NCBI GenBank assembly: GCA_028281765.1
Contig: JANQJF010000036.1
Coordinates: forward strand, 24,814-88,813
Direction: 5' to 3'
Source: Planctomycetota bacterium
GTDB lineage: Bacteria > Planctomycetota > UBA1135 > UBA2386
DNA length: 64,000 nucleotides
The notes below the pieces were generated by a model, which searched no databases, was not told the origin of the DNA, and saw only the letters and a program-made list of their open reading frames with translations. This document shows positions 1-8,944 of this stretch, one piece after another (positions within the stretch are counted from its first letter, which is position 1; each line of letters starts with the position of its first letter). Both the position numbers and the translations under genes were made by a program.

Positions 1-969
1 GTACGACGCGTCGACGAGGTAACGCGTGCGGGTGTTCGGCCGGTTGGCATGGCGAAGGAAAGCTCCGGTCAGGCCGAAGATCAGCTGCCAAGTCGCGAGG
101 GCGAGCACGAAGGTCGAGACCGCGTGGGTGGTCGGGTCTTCGGCGCGGAACTGCATACCGCGCATCCAGCCGACGACCAGCACAGAAGCGACGCCGAGCC
201 CGAGGTTCTGCGACGCGAAGCGCTCGAGCGAGGCGAGGCGCTCGCGGCGGGTGTACAGGAGCCAGCCGACCCCGAAGAACACCGCATACGCGGTCAACGT
301 ATCGTTCCCCACGCGGAACGTCGCGTCCGTATCGAGTCCTCCCGAAGTCATCGTGATCATGCTGGCGCCGGTGATCGCGGTGAGGACCAGGAGACGCGGG
401 CGGCCGAGCAAGAGTCCGTCGAGCAGCGTGATCGCGCGGTTGCGCATCGCCGGCGACAGCAGTCGTGATGCTCCGTAGACCGCGGCCGCCAGCGCGTAGA
501 AGTGCAGTAAGTAGTACAGGAACCAGAGGTGGATCGTCGACGGGTGCGCGAACAAGCCGCCTGTCTGCAGCTCGCGCCAGACTTCGTCGAGCGCGCCACG
601 CCAGTCCGTCTCCGCGTGGAAGAGCGCGAAGTCGGTTCCGGTTCTCGAGAGCACGAACAGCGGTGGCCAGAACAGCACGAAGGGCAGGCCGATCCGCATC
701 AGGCGATTGCGGAACATCCCTCCGGGTCCGCGTCGCTCCACCAGCATGGCCGTGAAGAACCCCGCCATGACGAAGAACACGGGCATCTGGAACACGTGGA
801 TGAAGCCGGCGGCCAGGTCCCAGAGGACGTGGGTATTCGGGTCCTGGATCGGCCAGTCGTTGCCGAAGTCGGTAGGCCCGTACGAGACGACCCCGTGCAA
901 CAAGATGCCGAGCAGCATCATTGCGGCGCGAAGCGCGTCGAGCGCGTGGAGCCGTTCGATCGGTGCCAT
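1..969 (-). CDS. Acyltransferase-3 / OpgC-like membrane acyltransferase (3' end missing)
   Basis: The frame opens at the ATG at 969 and runs off the left edge after 323 codons without a stop. The N-terminus DALRAAMMLLGILLHG matches the first helix of the acyltransferase-3/OpgC family, in which a buried His and nearby residues are used to acylate glucans, lipids or other envelope glycans in the inner membrane. Further hydrophobic segments follow, for example around FQMPVFFVMAGFF and HLWFLYYLLHF, as expected for a roughly ten-helix protein. It is divergent from the TetR gene with about 105 nt between them, so it may share that control region. The substrate cannot be told from sequence. The family call is fairly safe; the C-terminus is not visible. 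Confidence 0.8.
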   Translation of the reverse strand, partial: MAPIERLHALDALRAAMMLLGILLHGVVSYGPTDFGNDWPIQDPNTHVLWDLAAGFIHVFQMPVFFVMAGFFTAMLVERRGPGGMFRNRLMRIGLPFVLFWPPLFVLSRTGTDFALFHAETDWRGALDEVWRELQTGGLFAHPSTIHLWFLYYLLHFYALAAAVYGASRLLSPAMRNRAITLLDGLLLGRPRLLVLTAITGASMITMTSGGLDTDATFRVGNDTLTAYAVFFGVGWLLYTRRERLASLERFASQNLGLGVASVLVVGWMRGMQFRAEDPTTHAVSTFVLALATWQLIFGLTGAFLRHANRPNTRTRYLVDASY

Positions 970-1035
970 CGGAGGGTCAGCCCTGCAGCACTCGGTCTAC
1001 TCGATGGCGAACTGGGAATCGGCAACAAGTTCGAG

Positions 1036-1063
1036 TTGACATCTGCCGACCAGTAGGTAGGCT
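1036..1063 (+). promoter_or_regulatory. Sigma-70-type promoter of the TetR gene
   Basis: A perfect TTGACA -35 box (1036-1041) is followed after 16 nt by TAGGCT (1058-1063) as the -10. The TetR start codon is at 1076. The first CTAC-like operator lies between and over the -10, consistent with autorepression. Confidence 0.5.
1045..1062. promoter_or_regulatory. TetR operator copy 1
   Basis: Imperfect inverted repeat GCCGAC-CAGTAG-GTAGGC (arms match at 5 of 6 positions). Its core CGACCAGTAGGTAG aligns with the better sites at 1684-1703, 1772-1785 and 55306-55319. It overlaps the promoter of the TetR gene. Confidence 0.55.
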
Positions 1064-1075
1064 CCCACGCCTCAG

Positions 1076-1642
1076 ATGACCGACCGCAAGCTCCAGATCC
1101 TGCAGACCGCCGCCGACGTGCTCGAGAACAAGAGCTTCGCGGCGTTCAGCTACCAGGATCTCGCCGAGCGGCTCGGCATTCGTAAGGCCAGTATCCATCA
1201 CCACTTCGCGACGAAGGACGACCTGGGCCGCGCGCTGATCGCCTACTACCAGGAGAACGGCGACGCGATCATGGGGCGGCTGGCGGAGGCCGGCACGCCC
1301 GGTCAGGCCATCGCCGCGATGCTCGATCTCGCCGAGGAAGTGCTGCTGGACGCCAAGCCGAGCCACGTGTGCCCGTCCGGCGCGTTCGAGATCGATGCGG
1401 GCTCCCTGTCCGACGAGTTCCAGACCGCGATCCGAGAGTTCAAGCAGCGCCATCTGGACCGCGTGGCGGGGCTGCTCGACGCGGCCCGTGCGCAGGGCGA
1501 AGTGGCGTTCCTCGGCGATCCCGCCGACCAGTCGGCGATCATCATGGCAGCGCTGCAGGGCGCCCGTGAGGCCGATCCGGTCCTCGGTCGCGACTTCTTC
1601 CGCGGCGTCGTCCGCCAGCTCAAACGCAGCATGGGGCTCTGA
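1076..1642 (+). CDS. TetR/AcrR family transcriptional regulator
   Basis: The protein has 188 residues, the usual TetR size. The N-terminal helix-turn-helix is clear: residues about 20-50 include YQDLAERLGIRKASIHHHF, where the SIHHHF stretch is the TetR recognition-helix signature. The C-terminal half is the variable ligand-binding and dimer domain. It lies 151 nt upstream of an RND exporter operon in the same direction. Three copies of one inverted repeat flank it, one over its own promoter and two before the exporter, so it probably represses itself and the exporter and is released by a hydrophobic ligand. A fourth copy of the site occurs before the cysteine hydrolase at 55.4 kb. Confidence 0.92.
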   Translation: MTDRKLQILQTAADVLENKSFAAFSYQDLAERLGIRKASIHHHFATKDDLGRALIAYYQENGDAIMGRLAEAGTPGQAIAAMLDLAEEVLLDAKPSHVCPSGAFEIDAGSLSDEFQTAIREFKQRHLDRVAGLLDAARAQGEVAFLGDPADQSAIIMAALQGAREADPVLGRDFFRGVVRQLKRSMGL

Positions 1643-1683
1643 TTCGATGCGAAACGTCGGTCACACCCCGCGCGGCCTTCTCC

Positions 1684-1703
1684 TCTCTACGAGTAGGTAG
1701 AGA
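1684..1703. promoter_or_regulatory. TetR operator copy 2 (perfect palindrome)
   Basis: Perfect inverted repeat with 7-nt arms TCTCTAC / GTAGAGA around a 6-nt centre GAGTAG. Located 42 nt after the TetR stop and about 90 nt before the RND exporter start. Confidence 0.65.
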
Positions 1704-1771
1704 ACCGAAACGATGACCCCTCCTCGTGAATTGGCCGATTTGGCCTCTGGCTTCTCCGCTCCTGAGCCTTC

Positions 1772-1785
1772 CTACTGATAGGTAG
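1772..1785. promoter_or_regulatory. TetR operator copy 3
   Basis: CTAC-TGATAG-GTAG, the same spacing as copy 2, ending 8 nt before the RND exporter start codon. Its AGGTAG half also overlaps where a ribosome would bind, so repressor binding here would block expression of the exporter. Confidence 0.6.
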
Positions 1786-1793
1786 CGATTTCG

Positions 1794-4724
1794 ATGGAAA
1801 CACCTCGCACCCACTCGCAACGACTCTACGACCTGCGCTGGCTGCTCAGCCTCGTCACCCTGGGCGCCATCGCGTTCCTGATGATGTCCGGATGGGGGCG
1901 CGTCGAGACGTTCTCCGCCCAGGTCGACAGCCTGCAGGACAACCCGCCGGCCGTCACCCAGCCGAAGATCTTCGACGCGCGGTACGACATCTGGTTCGAC
2001 CCGGAAGACCCGGGCCTCCAGCTCTACAACCGGATCGAGGATCAGTTCGTCGCCGAGGACTTCGTGCTCGTCGCGTTCGAAGAGCAGGACCACCCGCTCG
2101 GCGTCTTCTCGCCGGATTCCCTCGCGATGGTCGCGAAGGTGACGAAGCGGCTCGAGCAGATCCCGTTCGTGCGCCACGTGCGAAGCCTGACCAGCAACCC
2201 GTGGATCCGGTGGGGCGAGATCGGGGAAGACCCCGAAACCGGCGAAGTCGACGCAGGTCTGCTGATCACGGACCTCTTCGAGGGTGACCCCGCGGGCTAC
2301 GACGAGGCCGCGGTGCTCGAGCGAATCGTCGCTGTGCTCGGTGCCGAGCGCGCGGCGTCCCTCATCGGAGAACCACGGGTTCGTCAGGTGATCGGCGCCG
2401 ACGCGAAGTTCGAGGACTGGATCGGCGAGCCGCGCCTCGTCGGCAACGTGATCAGTGCGGACGGGCGAACGACCGCTTTCCAAGTGCAGCTGCTGCGGCC
2501 GCGTCTGAACGAGGACGAGCAGGACGCGGCGTTCGGTGACGACTCGACGTCGCGTCGTGTCGGTCGCTCGATGCACGCGAACCAGTCGCAGTGGGACGCG
2601 CTCGCCGCAATGAAGGTCGCGCTCGCGGATCTCGGCGGTGACTTCGAGTTCCACACCGCGGGCATGCCGGTCATCGAGAACAACTTCATGGTCACCGGCC
2701 AGGAAGACATGGCGATGGTCGGTTGGATGTTCTTGATGATCGTCGTCGTGATGTTCGTGCTGTTCCGCCGCGTCGCGGCGGTCATCACGCCGCTCGTCGT
2801 GATCTTCAGCTCGATCTTCGGGATGCTCGGCACGGTCTGGCTGTTCGGCGACCTGCTGAACAACATCACGGCAGCCGCGCCGAACATGGTTACTGCGATC
2901 TCCATCGCGGACGCCGTGCACTTGATCGCGGCCTACTACATGCTGCGCGGCCAGTTCACCGACAAGCGAGCCCTGATCACCGAGGTGATTCGCACGAACG
3001 CGATGCCGGTATTCTTGACATCGGTCACGACGGCGATCGGTTTCTTCTCGCTGACCGCGGGTAACATCATTCCGCTGCAAATGCTCGGCTACACGGCCGG
3101 ACTGGGCACGCTGTTCGCTTGGATCACGTCGATGACGTTCGTGCCAGCGCTGCTCTCTCTGCTGCCGCTGCCGAAGGGTGGCGACGCGCCCTCGCACCCG
3201 TCCCACGACAGCACTCCAGATCACTGGAGCACGCCGCTGATCGCGCGCGTCGTGCGGTGGCGCAAGCCGATCGCCGTCGCGAGCCTCGGCGTCACGGTTC
3301 TCGCCGTAGTCGGGGTCGCGCGGATCGAACTCGACTCGGACTTCCGCACGATGTTCCCGGACGACAACGTCGCAATGGTGGACATGGACTGGCTCGAGAG
3401 TCGCCTCGGCGGTGCCGGAGACCTCGAGATCGTGTTCGACGCGCCGGCCCGCGATGAAGAGCAGGCGGACGCGATCCAGCGCCAGGCTCGCATCGAACAG
3501 CTCCGGACCCGTGATCAGGGTGTGAAGGACTTCGACGAGTTCGAGGCGCTGTCGCAAGACGAGAAGGACGAACTCGCTCGCCTCGAACGCGACGAGAAGG
3601 ATCACCAGCGGCGCCGTATCGCGGTGTCCGCAGAGTTCTTGATCCGCCTGCGCGAGTTCGGGGACCGGCTGCGCGTCGAGATGGCGGACGACGAGTCTCC
3701 GCTTTCCATCGTGACCCGGATCGACGGTGCGCTCGACGTCCTGCGCAAGATCAACCAAGTGCAGAACGAGAACCGCGCGGCGTTCTACCGGCCGCCGACC
3801 GAGACGGACGTCCCGGACGAGGCGCGCGCGCCGCAACTCGACTACGACGAGTTCACCGAGGAGTACAGCTACATTCCCGGCCAGAACGCGTCGACGCTCG
3901 CCGCGCAGTACTACCTCCAGTACGAGAACGGGGCGAAGCCTTCGGAGAACCTCGAAACGTTGATCAGTCCGGATCGCCGCACCGTTCGACTGCAGGGCCG
4001 CGTCAAGCAGGCCTCGTCGCTGATGCAGCAGGCGGCGTTCGCGCGAATCCGCGAGATCGCGGCCGATGAGTTTCCGCGCCTCGCGGGCACGAGCGAGCAG
4101 GTCGAGTCCGCCGCTGCGCTGTCGACGATGACGCTGTCCGGCAAGACGCTCCTCTATGCCGGAATGAGCGACAAGTTCGCGCACAGCTTCGTGTTCTCGA
4201 TGACGGTCGCGTTGTCGATCATCACCGTGCTGATCGGCGTGATCTACCGTTCGGTCTTGCTCGGCTTGCTGAGCATCGTGCCGAACGTGCTCCCGATCTT
4301 CATCCCGATCGGCCTGTTCGGTTTGCTCGGCTGGGAGGTCGACGGGCCCGCGGTGTTCGTGTCGTCGGTGGCGCTCGGCGTATGCGTCGACGACACCATC
4401 CACTTCTTCACGAAGTTCACGCGGGCTCGCCGGCGTGGATTGCAGACAGAGGCCGCGCTGCGCGCTGCGCTCCACCAGGTCGGTGGCGCCCTGACGTTCA
4501 CAACGATGATCCTCGTGCTCGGTTTCGGCGTGCTCGCGTTCAGCCAGTTCGCGCCGAACAGCATGATGGGCAAGCTCGCGGCCGTGATGATCGGACTCGC
4601 GTGGGTTGCCGACTTCATCGTGACGCCCGCCCTGCTGACGTTCTTGCCCGACCCGAACAAGGAGACCGCCGACGCGACCGATTCGGCGGCGACGAGCGAG
4701 CCGGAAGTGCCGGCCGTGACTTGA
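1794..4724 (+). CDS. RND superfamily exporter, MMPL/HAE-2-like
   Basis: 976 residues with the two-fold RND layout: a first transmembrane helix near residues 17-37, a periplasmic loop, a helix bundle at about 305-460, a second periplasmic loop rich in charge at about 515-790, and a second bundle at about 795-960. The family motif appears twice, as ISIADAVHLIAAYY near 370 and GVCVDDTIHFFTKF near 860; the Asp residues in these helices carry the proton relay. It is a single-gene exporter without an adjacent membrane-fusion protein. Instead it is followed by a LolA-like protein and a barrel, an arrangement known for MMPL-type hydrophobic-compound or lipid exporters. The cargo is unknown. Expression is probably controlled by the upstream TetR protein. 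Confidence 0.93.
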   Translation: METPRTHSQRLYDLRWLLSLVTLGAIAFLMMSGWGRVETFSAQVDSLQDNPPAVTQPKIFDARYDIWFDPEDPGLQLYNRIEDQFVAEDFVLVAFEEQDHPLGVFSPDSLAMVAKVTKRLEQIPFVRHVRSLTSNPWIRWGEIGEDPETGEVDAGLLITDLFEGDPAGYDEAAVLERIVAVLGAERAASLIGEPRVRQVIGADAKFEDWIGEPRLVGNVISADGRTTAFQVQLLRPRLNEDEQDAAFGDDSTSRRVGRSMHANQSQWDALAAMKVALADLGGDFEFHTAGMPVIENNFMVTGQEDMAMVGWMFLMIVVVMFVLFRRVAAVITPLVVIFSSIFGMLGTVWLFGDLLNNITAAAPNMVTAISIADAVHLIAAYYMLRGQFTDKRALITEVIRTNAMPVFLTSVTTAIGFFSLTAGNIIPLQMLGYTAGLGTLFAWITSMTFVPALLSLLPLPKGGDAPSHPSHDSTPDHWSTPLIARVVRWRKPIAVASLGVTVLAVVGVARIELDSDFRTMFPDDNVAMVDMDWLESRLGGAGDLEIVFDAPARDEEQADAIQRQARIEQLRTRDQGVKDFDEFEALSQDEKDELARLERDEKDHQRRRIAVSAEFLIRLREFGDRLRVEMADDESPLSIVTRIDGALDVLRKINQVQNENRAAFYRPPTETDVPDEARAPQLDYDEFTEEYSYIPGQNASTLAAQYYLQYENGAKPSENLETLISPDRRTVRLQGRVKQASSLMQQAAFARIREIAADEFPRLAGTSEQVESAAALSTMTLSGKTLLYAGMSDKFAHSFVFSMTVALSIITVLIGVIYRSVLLGLLSIVPNVLPIFIPIGLFGLLGWEVDGPAVFVSSVALGVCVDDTIHFFTKFTRARRRGLQTEAALRAALHQVGGALTFTTMILVLGFGVLAFSQFAPNSMMGKLAAVMIGLAWVADFIVTPALLTFLPDPNKETADATDSAATSEPEVPAVT

Positions 4725-4748
4725 GAGACATTCCGAGAGGACCAAACG

Positions 4749-5630
4749 ATGCTACGCACACTGATCATCAGCCTCGCGATCGCTTCCGTCGCGGTCGCCC
4801 AGGACGCCCCTAAGAACACGTCGGGCGTCGATGTCCCGACCGTGCCGGAGTTCGACAAGAGCAAGCCCGAGGTCTACGGCCGACAGCTTGCCGATTACGC
4901 CGACCTCTACGACACCGGGTGGTACGACTCCTACGCCTCGAGCAAGATGACACTCTTCTCGGCGACCGGCGACTCCGTCGAGCGCCAGACGATCCAGCTG
5001 ATCCTCGAGAAGTCGGAGGGCGACAAGTCGATCATCCGCTTCCGTAGCCCCGCGGAGATCAAGGGTGTCGCGGCGCTGACGCATGAGCACCCGGACGCGA
5101 CCGACGACAACTGGCTCTACCTGCCGGCGACGAAACGCGTGCGTCGGATCTCCGGCGCGAACAAGACCGCGAGCTTCCAGGGCACGGAGTTCACCTACGA
5201 AGACCTCTCGAACCGGATCGTCGCGAAGTACGACTGGCTCTTCCTCGGCGAAGAGGAGGTCGACGTGCAGGGTGAGAAGCACAAGACCTACAAGCTCGAG
5301 GCGAAGCCGCGCTATGAGAACACCGGCTATTCGAAGCTTGTCATCTACGTGCACCAGGAGCACTGGCGGCAGGAGAAGATCGAGTTCTATGACAAGGCCG
5401 GCCGCCTGCTGAAGATCCTGACCAACGACAAGTGGAAGCTCCGCCACGGTCGGTTCTGGCGGCCGATGCGCATCTCGATGGACAACCTGCAGACCAAGAA
5501 GCGCACGGTCATCGAGTCCAAGGCGCAGCTGCTGAACCTCAAGCTCTACAAGAGCAAGAAGACCGGCAAGGCGCGCAAGAGCATGACCGATGAGCAGTTC
5601 ACGACTCGTGCCCTGACGGGCAAGCGGTGA
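4749..5630 (+). CDS. Outer membrane lipoprotein-sorting (LolA-like) protein
   Basis: 293 residues with a short N-terminal signal peptide ending near AVAQDA. The body matches the LolA_like family usually encoded beside MMPL/RND exporters (motifs such as IIRFRSPAEIKGVAALT and NWLYLPATKRVRRISG). The fold is a half-barrel that holds a lipid-like ligand, so this protein probably ferries the exporter's cargo across the periplasm. A purine-rich stretch AGAGGA sits about 8 nt before the ATG. The gene starts 24 nt after the RND gene and its stop overlaps the GTG of the next gene, so the three are one operon. Confidence 0.88.
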   Translation: MLRTLIISLAIASVAVAQDAPKNTSGVDVPTVPEFDKSKPEVYGRQLADYADLYDTGWYDSYASSKMTLFSATGDSVERQTIQLILEKSEGDKSIIRFRSPAEIKGVAALTHEHPDATDDNWLYLPATKRVRRISGANKTASFQGTEFTYEDLSNRIVAKYDWLFLGEEEVDVQGEKHKTYKLEAKPRYENTGYSKLVIYVHQEHWRQEKIEFYDKAGRLLKILTNDKWKLRHGRFWRPMRISMDNLQTKKRTVIESKAQLLNLKLYKSKKTGKARKSMTDEQFTTRALTGKR

Positions 5631-7069
5631 CACACGCGATGCGCGGACTCCTTCTCACGATCGGACTCGTCTCTCTCCCGTTGCCGCCGCTGCTCGCCCA
5701 AGAACCCGGCGGGCAGCAGGTCGTCGAGGAAGATGAGGAGATGGATGACGAGCTCGAAGAGGAGATGGACGATCTCGAGGGTCTCGACGACTTGGAAGGT
5801 CTCGACGACCTCGCGGAATCGTCCGAGGACGAAGGCGGCATCCGCGTCACGGAGCTCCAGGGTTTCCTCGAGACGCGCGGCAAGTTCTTCTATCGCGATC
5901 GCAACACGCCCGAACTCAAGGACGCGCAGTGGATCACCGAGCTGCAGCTCGAGTTCGACATCGCGATCCAGGAGTCGCTGACAGCGTACTTTCGTCCGCG
6001 GTTCCTGATCGACGCGCTCGACGAAGACCTCGTGCGGACCGACCCCCTCGAGCTCTACGCGACCTACGAGGGCGAAGCGTGGGACTTCCGCGCCGGCCAG
6101 TTCGTCGAGAACTGGGGCATCGCGGACACGTTCAATCCCGTCGACGTGCTGAACCGTCGCGACCTGGCGACCGACCCGCTCGACGCCGAGCGACTCGGCG
6201 AGCTGGGCGCGCGGGTGCGATTCCTGCTCGATGGCGGGGAGACGCTCGGCGAGCCGACGATGTCGTTGTACGTGCTGCCGGTGTTCCAGGAGTCGCTTTT
6301 CCCGACGCGGCGGAACCGCTTCTCGTTTGCGCCGCCACCGAACAACCTGGACGAGGACGGGGACGTGTCGCCGGAAGGCGAAGACCGCGTCTTCCTGGCG
6401 ACGCGTGCGCAGGCCACGCTGTCGACGGACCTCGCGAACGCGGACGTGCAGCTGGTCGCGGCACGCGGTCCGGACCGCTTCCCGCTGTTCGGCGTGACGG
6501 CGTTGCCGAACGGCGCTCAGAACCTGACGCCGATCTACTACGGCATGTGGACGCTCGGTGGCGGTTTCCGGGCCGTGCCCAACTCCGAGGCGTTCGCCGA
6601 CTACACGCTCAAGGCGGAGGTCGTCTACAAGGTGCCGTACCGCACGAGCGCGATGCCTGCGGTGCTCCCCGACGAGTATCTGCAGTATGCGTTCGGCTTC
6701 GATCGGATCTACCCCAACGTCTTCACCGACCAAGACCAGATCACGGCGACCGTCGAATGGGTGGGGGAGACCGGCGCGTCGGACTTCACGTCACAGTTCC
6801 GGCCGTTCAACGACGACCTCGTGCTGCGCGCGTTCTGGGAGGCGAACGACTTCGCGCGGAGTTCGTTCGAGCTGCGAGGCATCTTCGATCCGAACTCGCT
6901 CGAGTACGTCCTCGAGGGGATCTACGCGACCCAGCTGCGCTCGATCCACGAGGACCTGAAGTTCCAGCTGGGCGTGCAGTTCTTCGATCCCGCCCGCTCC
7001 GAGCCGGGTTTCTTCTCGTTCTTCCCGAACAACTCGAACGCCGAGGTCACGCTGCGCTGGGACTTCTGA
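5627..7069 (+). CDS. Outer-membrane beta-barrel protein of the RND operon (DUF1302-like)
   Basis: 480 residues. The GTG at 5627 overlaps the previous stop; the ATG at 5639 (MRGLLLTIGLVSLP) is an equally good start and would give a cleaner signal peptide. After the signal comes a very acidic low-complexity stretch at about residues 35-70, built from DLEGLDD-type repeats, then a domain rich in alternating beta strands that ends in RWDF, the aromatic C-terminal residue expected of an outer-membrane barrel. Sequence such as WDFRAGQFVENWG resembles DUF1302-type barrels that accompany RND plus LolA-like genes. It is likely the outer-membrane exit or acceptor for the exported compound. Confidence 0.75.
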   Translation: MTHAMRGLLLTIGLVSLPLPPLLAQEPGGQQVVEEDEEMDDELEEEMDDLEGLDDLEGLDDLAESSEDEGGIRVTELQGFLETRGKFFYRDRNTPELKDAQWITELQLEFDIAIQESLTAYFRPRFLIDALDEDLVRTDPLELYATYEGEAWDFRAGQFVENWGIADTFNPVDVLNRRDLATDPLDAERLGELGARVRFLLDGGETLGEPTMSLYVLPVFQESLFPTRRNRFSFAPPPNNLDEDGDVSPEGEDRVFLATRAQATLSTDLANADVQLVAARGPDRFPLFGVTALPNGAQNLTPIYYGMWTLGGGFRAVPNSEAFADYTLKAEVVYKVPYRTSAMPAVLPDEYLQYAFGFDRIYPNVFTDQDQITATVEWVGETGASDFTSQFRPFNDDLVLRAFWEANDFARSSFELRGIFDPNSLEYVLEGIYATQLRSIHEDLKFQLGVQFFDPARSEPGFFSFFPNNSNAEVTLRWDF

Positions 7070-7094
7070 GCCGAATCGGGACTACGATGCGGCC

Positions 7095-8786
7095 ATGCGG
7101 CTGTCCGTTCTCGCTTCCCTGACCCTGCTCCACACGCTCGCGCCGGCCCAGGCCGACGAACCCCAGACCGACGGAGCCCAGACCGCCGATCGCCCCAACA
7201 TCGTCCTGATCCTCGCGGACGACATGGGCTTCTCGGACATCGGCTGCTACGGCGGCGAGATCGAGACTCCGACCCTCGACCGCCTCGCTGCGAACGGGCT
7301 CCGGTTCACGCAGTTCTACAACGGAGCTCGCTGCTGCCCGACGCGCGCATCGCTGCTGACCGGTCTCTACGCGCACCAGGCCGGGATGGGTGGCATGGAG
7401 CCCGACCGCGGCATCCCCGGGTATCGCGGCAACATCAACCGGTCGTGCGTCACGATCGCTGAGGCGCTCGGAGCGGCCGGTTACGCGACCTACATGGCCG
7501 GCAAGTGGCACCTGACGAACCGTAAGGACGCGAAGTCGGACGAGGACAAGTTCAACTGGCCGCGGCAGCGCGGCTTCGATCGCTTCTTCGGGACGATTGC
7601 CGGTGCCGGTTCGTTCTTCGCGCCGGCGACGCTGACGGACGACAACGCCGACGTCTCCGACGCAGCGCGTGAGGACGAGGACTTCTACTACACCGATGCG
7701 ATCTCCTCGGCGGCCGTCGACTTCATCGCGGATCACGAGCGGCAGAAGGGCGACGATCCGTTCTTCCTCTACGTTGCGTACACCGCGCCGCACTGGCCAT
7801 TGCACGCGTTGCCCGACGACATCGAGAAGTATCGCGGCAAGTATGACGAGGGTTGGGATGTCGTGCGCGCGGCACGCTTCGCGAGGCAGAAGGAGCTCGG
7901 ACTCACCGACGTCGCGTGGAAGCTGACCGAGCGGCCGAAGTTCGTGCCCGCATGGGGCGCGATGAAGGGCAAGCGGTTGCCGTCGAGCGTGACCAAGATC
8001 GAAGGAGTCGATCAAGGCGATGGCCAGGCGTGGCTCGCGCATCGAATGGCGATTTACGCCGCGATGGTCGACCGGATGGATCGCGGCATCGGGCAGATCG
8101 TCGAGAAGCTCGAAGGGACCGGTGCTCTGGACGACACGCTGTTGGTCTTCCTCAGCGACAACGGTGGATGCGCCGAGTGGAGCCTCTACGGATTCACGCG
8201 TGGCAAGAAGCCGACGCGTGCGCACGAAGGGGGCCCCGAGTCGTTCGTGTCCTATGGCGCCGGGTGGGCGAACGCGAGCAACACGCCGTTTCGCTTCTTC
8301 AAGCACGACACCCACGAGGGCGGGATCTGTACGCCGTGCGTGGTGCATTGGCCTGCCGGGTTCGAAGCGCGCGGGGAGTGGCGACGCTCGATCGCGCATG
8401 TTGTCGACATCATGCCCACCGTCTTGGCTGCGGCCGGAGCGGAGTACCCGAAGGAGTACGCCGGGGAAGCGATCCCGCCGCTCGAGGGCGAGAGCCTGAT
8501 GCCGGCGCTCCGCGGCGAGAAGTTCGAGCGCCGCGCGCCCCTGTTTTGGGAGCATCACGGCAATCGCGGCGTGCGGCGCGGCGAGTGGAAGCTGGTCGCC
8601 CGCGGCGAGAAGGCGCCGTGGCAGCTGTATCACATCCCGACGGATCGCTGCGAGACGCGCAATCTCGCGGGCGACGAAGTCGAGATCGTGGCCGAGCTGG
8701 CCGAGGCGTATCGCGGATGGGCGGCGCGGTGCAGCGTGGTCGCGCCGAGTCGCATGCCGCGCCAGCAGGAGCCGAGAGGGCGGTAG
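7095..8786 (+). CDS. Secreted arylsulfatase-type sulfatase
   Basis: 563 residues with a signal peptide (LSVLASLTLLHTLAPAQA). The sulfatase fold begins with NIVLILADDMGFSDIG, whose Asp42 and Asp43 bind the calcium ion. The activation motif CCPTRASLLTG starts at Cys80, which fits C-x-P-x-R, so Cys80 should be oxidised to formylglycine. GKWHL and the late SDNGG motif complete the active site. It hydrolyses sulfate esters outside the cytoplasm, probably on algal or host polysaccharides. It begins 25 nt after the barrel gene and may be read from the same operon, though its function looks unrelated. Confidence 0.92.
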   Translation: MRLSVLASLTLLHTLAPAQADEPQTDGAQTADRPNIVLILADDMGFSDIGCYGGEIETPTLDRLAANGLRFTQFYNGARCCPTRASLLTGLYAHQAGMGGMEPDRGIPGYRGNINRSCVTIAEALGAAGYATYMAGKWHLTNRKDAKSDEDKFNWPRQRGFDRFFGTIAGAGSFFAPATLTDDNADVSDAAREDEDFYYTDAISSAAVDFIADHERQKGDDPFFLYVAYTAPHWPLHALPDDIEKYRGKYDEGWDVVRAARFARQKELGLTDVAWKLTERPKFVPAWGAMKGKRLPSSVTKIEGVDQGDGQAWLAHRMAIYAAMVDRMDRGIGQIVEKLEGTGALDDTLLVFLSDNGGCAEWSLYGFTRGKKPTRAHEGGPESFVSYGAGWANASNTPFRFFKHDTHEGGICTPCVVHWPAGFEARGEWRRSIAHVVDIMPTVLAAAGAEYPKEYAGEAIPPLEGESLMPALRGEKFERRAPLFWEHHGNRGVRRGEWKLVARGEKAPWQLYHIPTDRCETRNLAGDEVEIVAELAEAYRGWAARCSVVAPSRMPRQQEPRGR

Positions 8787-8849
8787 GGGGGCGAGGGGTG
8801 CGCAGGGGCGCCGCTGCGGCCGTGGCGGCGCCAGCCGCGACGGAGGAGT

Positions 8850-8881
8850 CGTTTTCGCGCCCGGGTCCGGGCCCGAAAACG
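8850..8881. terminator. Bidirectional terminator between convergent genes
   Basis: Hairpin with perfect 8-nt outer arms CGTTTTCG / CGAAAACG and a GC-rich inner stem CCCGG / CCGGG. It lies in the 158-nt gap between the sulfatase stop and the stop of the convergent glycine-rich gene. No clear T run is visible beyond the T/A runs inside the arms. Confidence 0.6.
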
Positions 8882-8944
8882 GAAGCGTGAAGCCGAACCG
8901 AGGCGTGCCGCACGCCCTAGCTCGCCGTCACCCCAGCCCGAGCC

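Noticed and set aside
1620..4745. Long open frame on the minus strand over the RND gene (about 1040 codons)
   Set aside because: It is the antisense of a clearly homologous RND exporter; its product is Arg/His/Glu rich with no motif, as expected from high-GC antisense frames.
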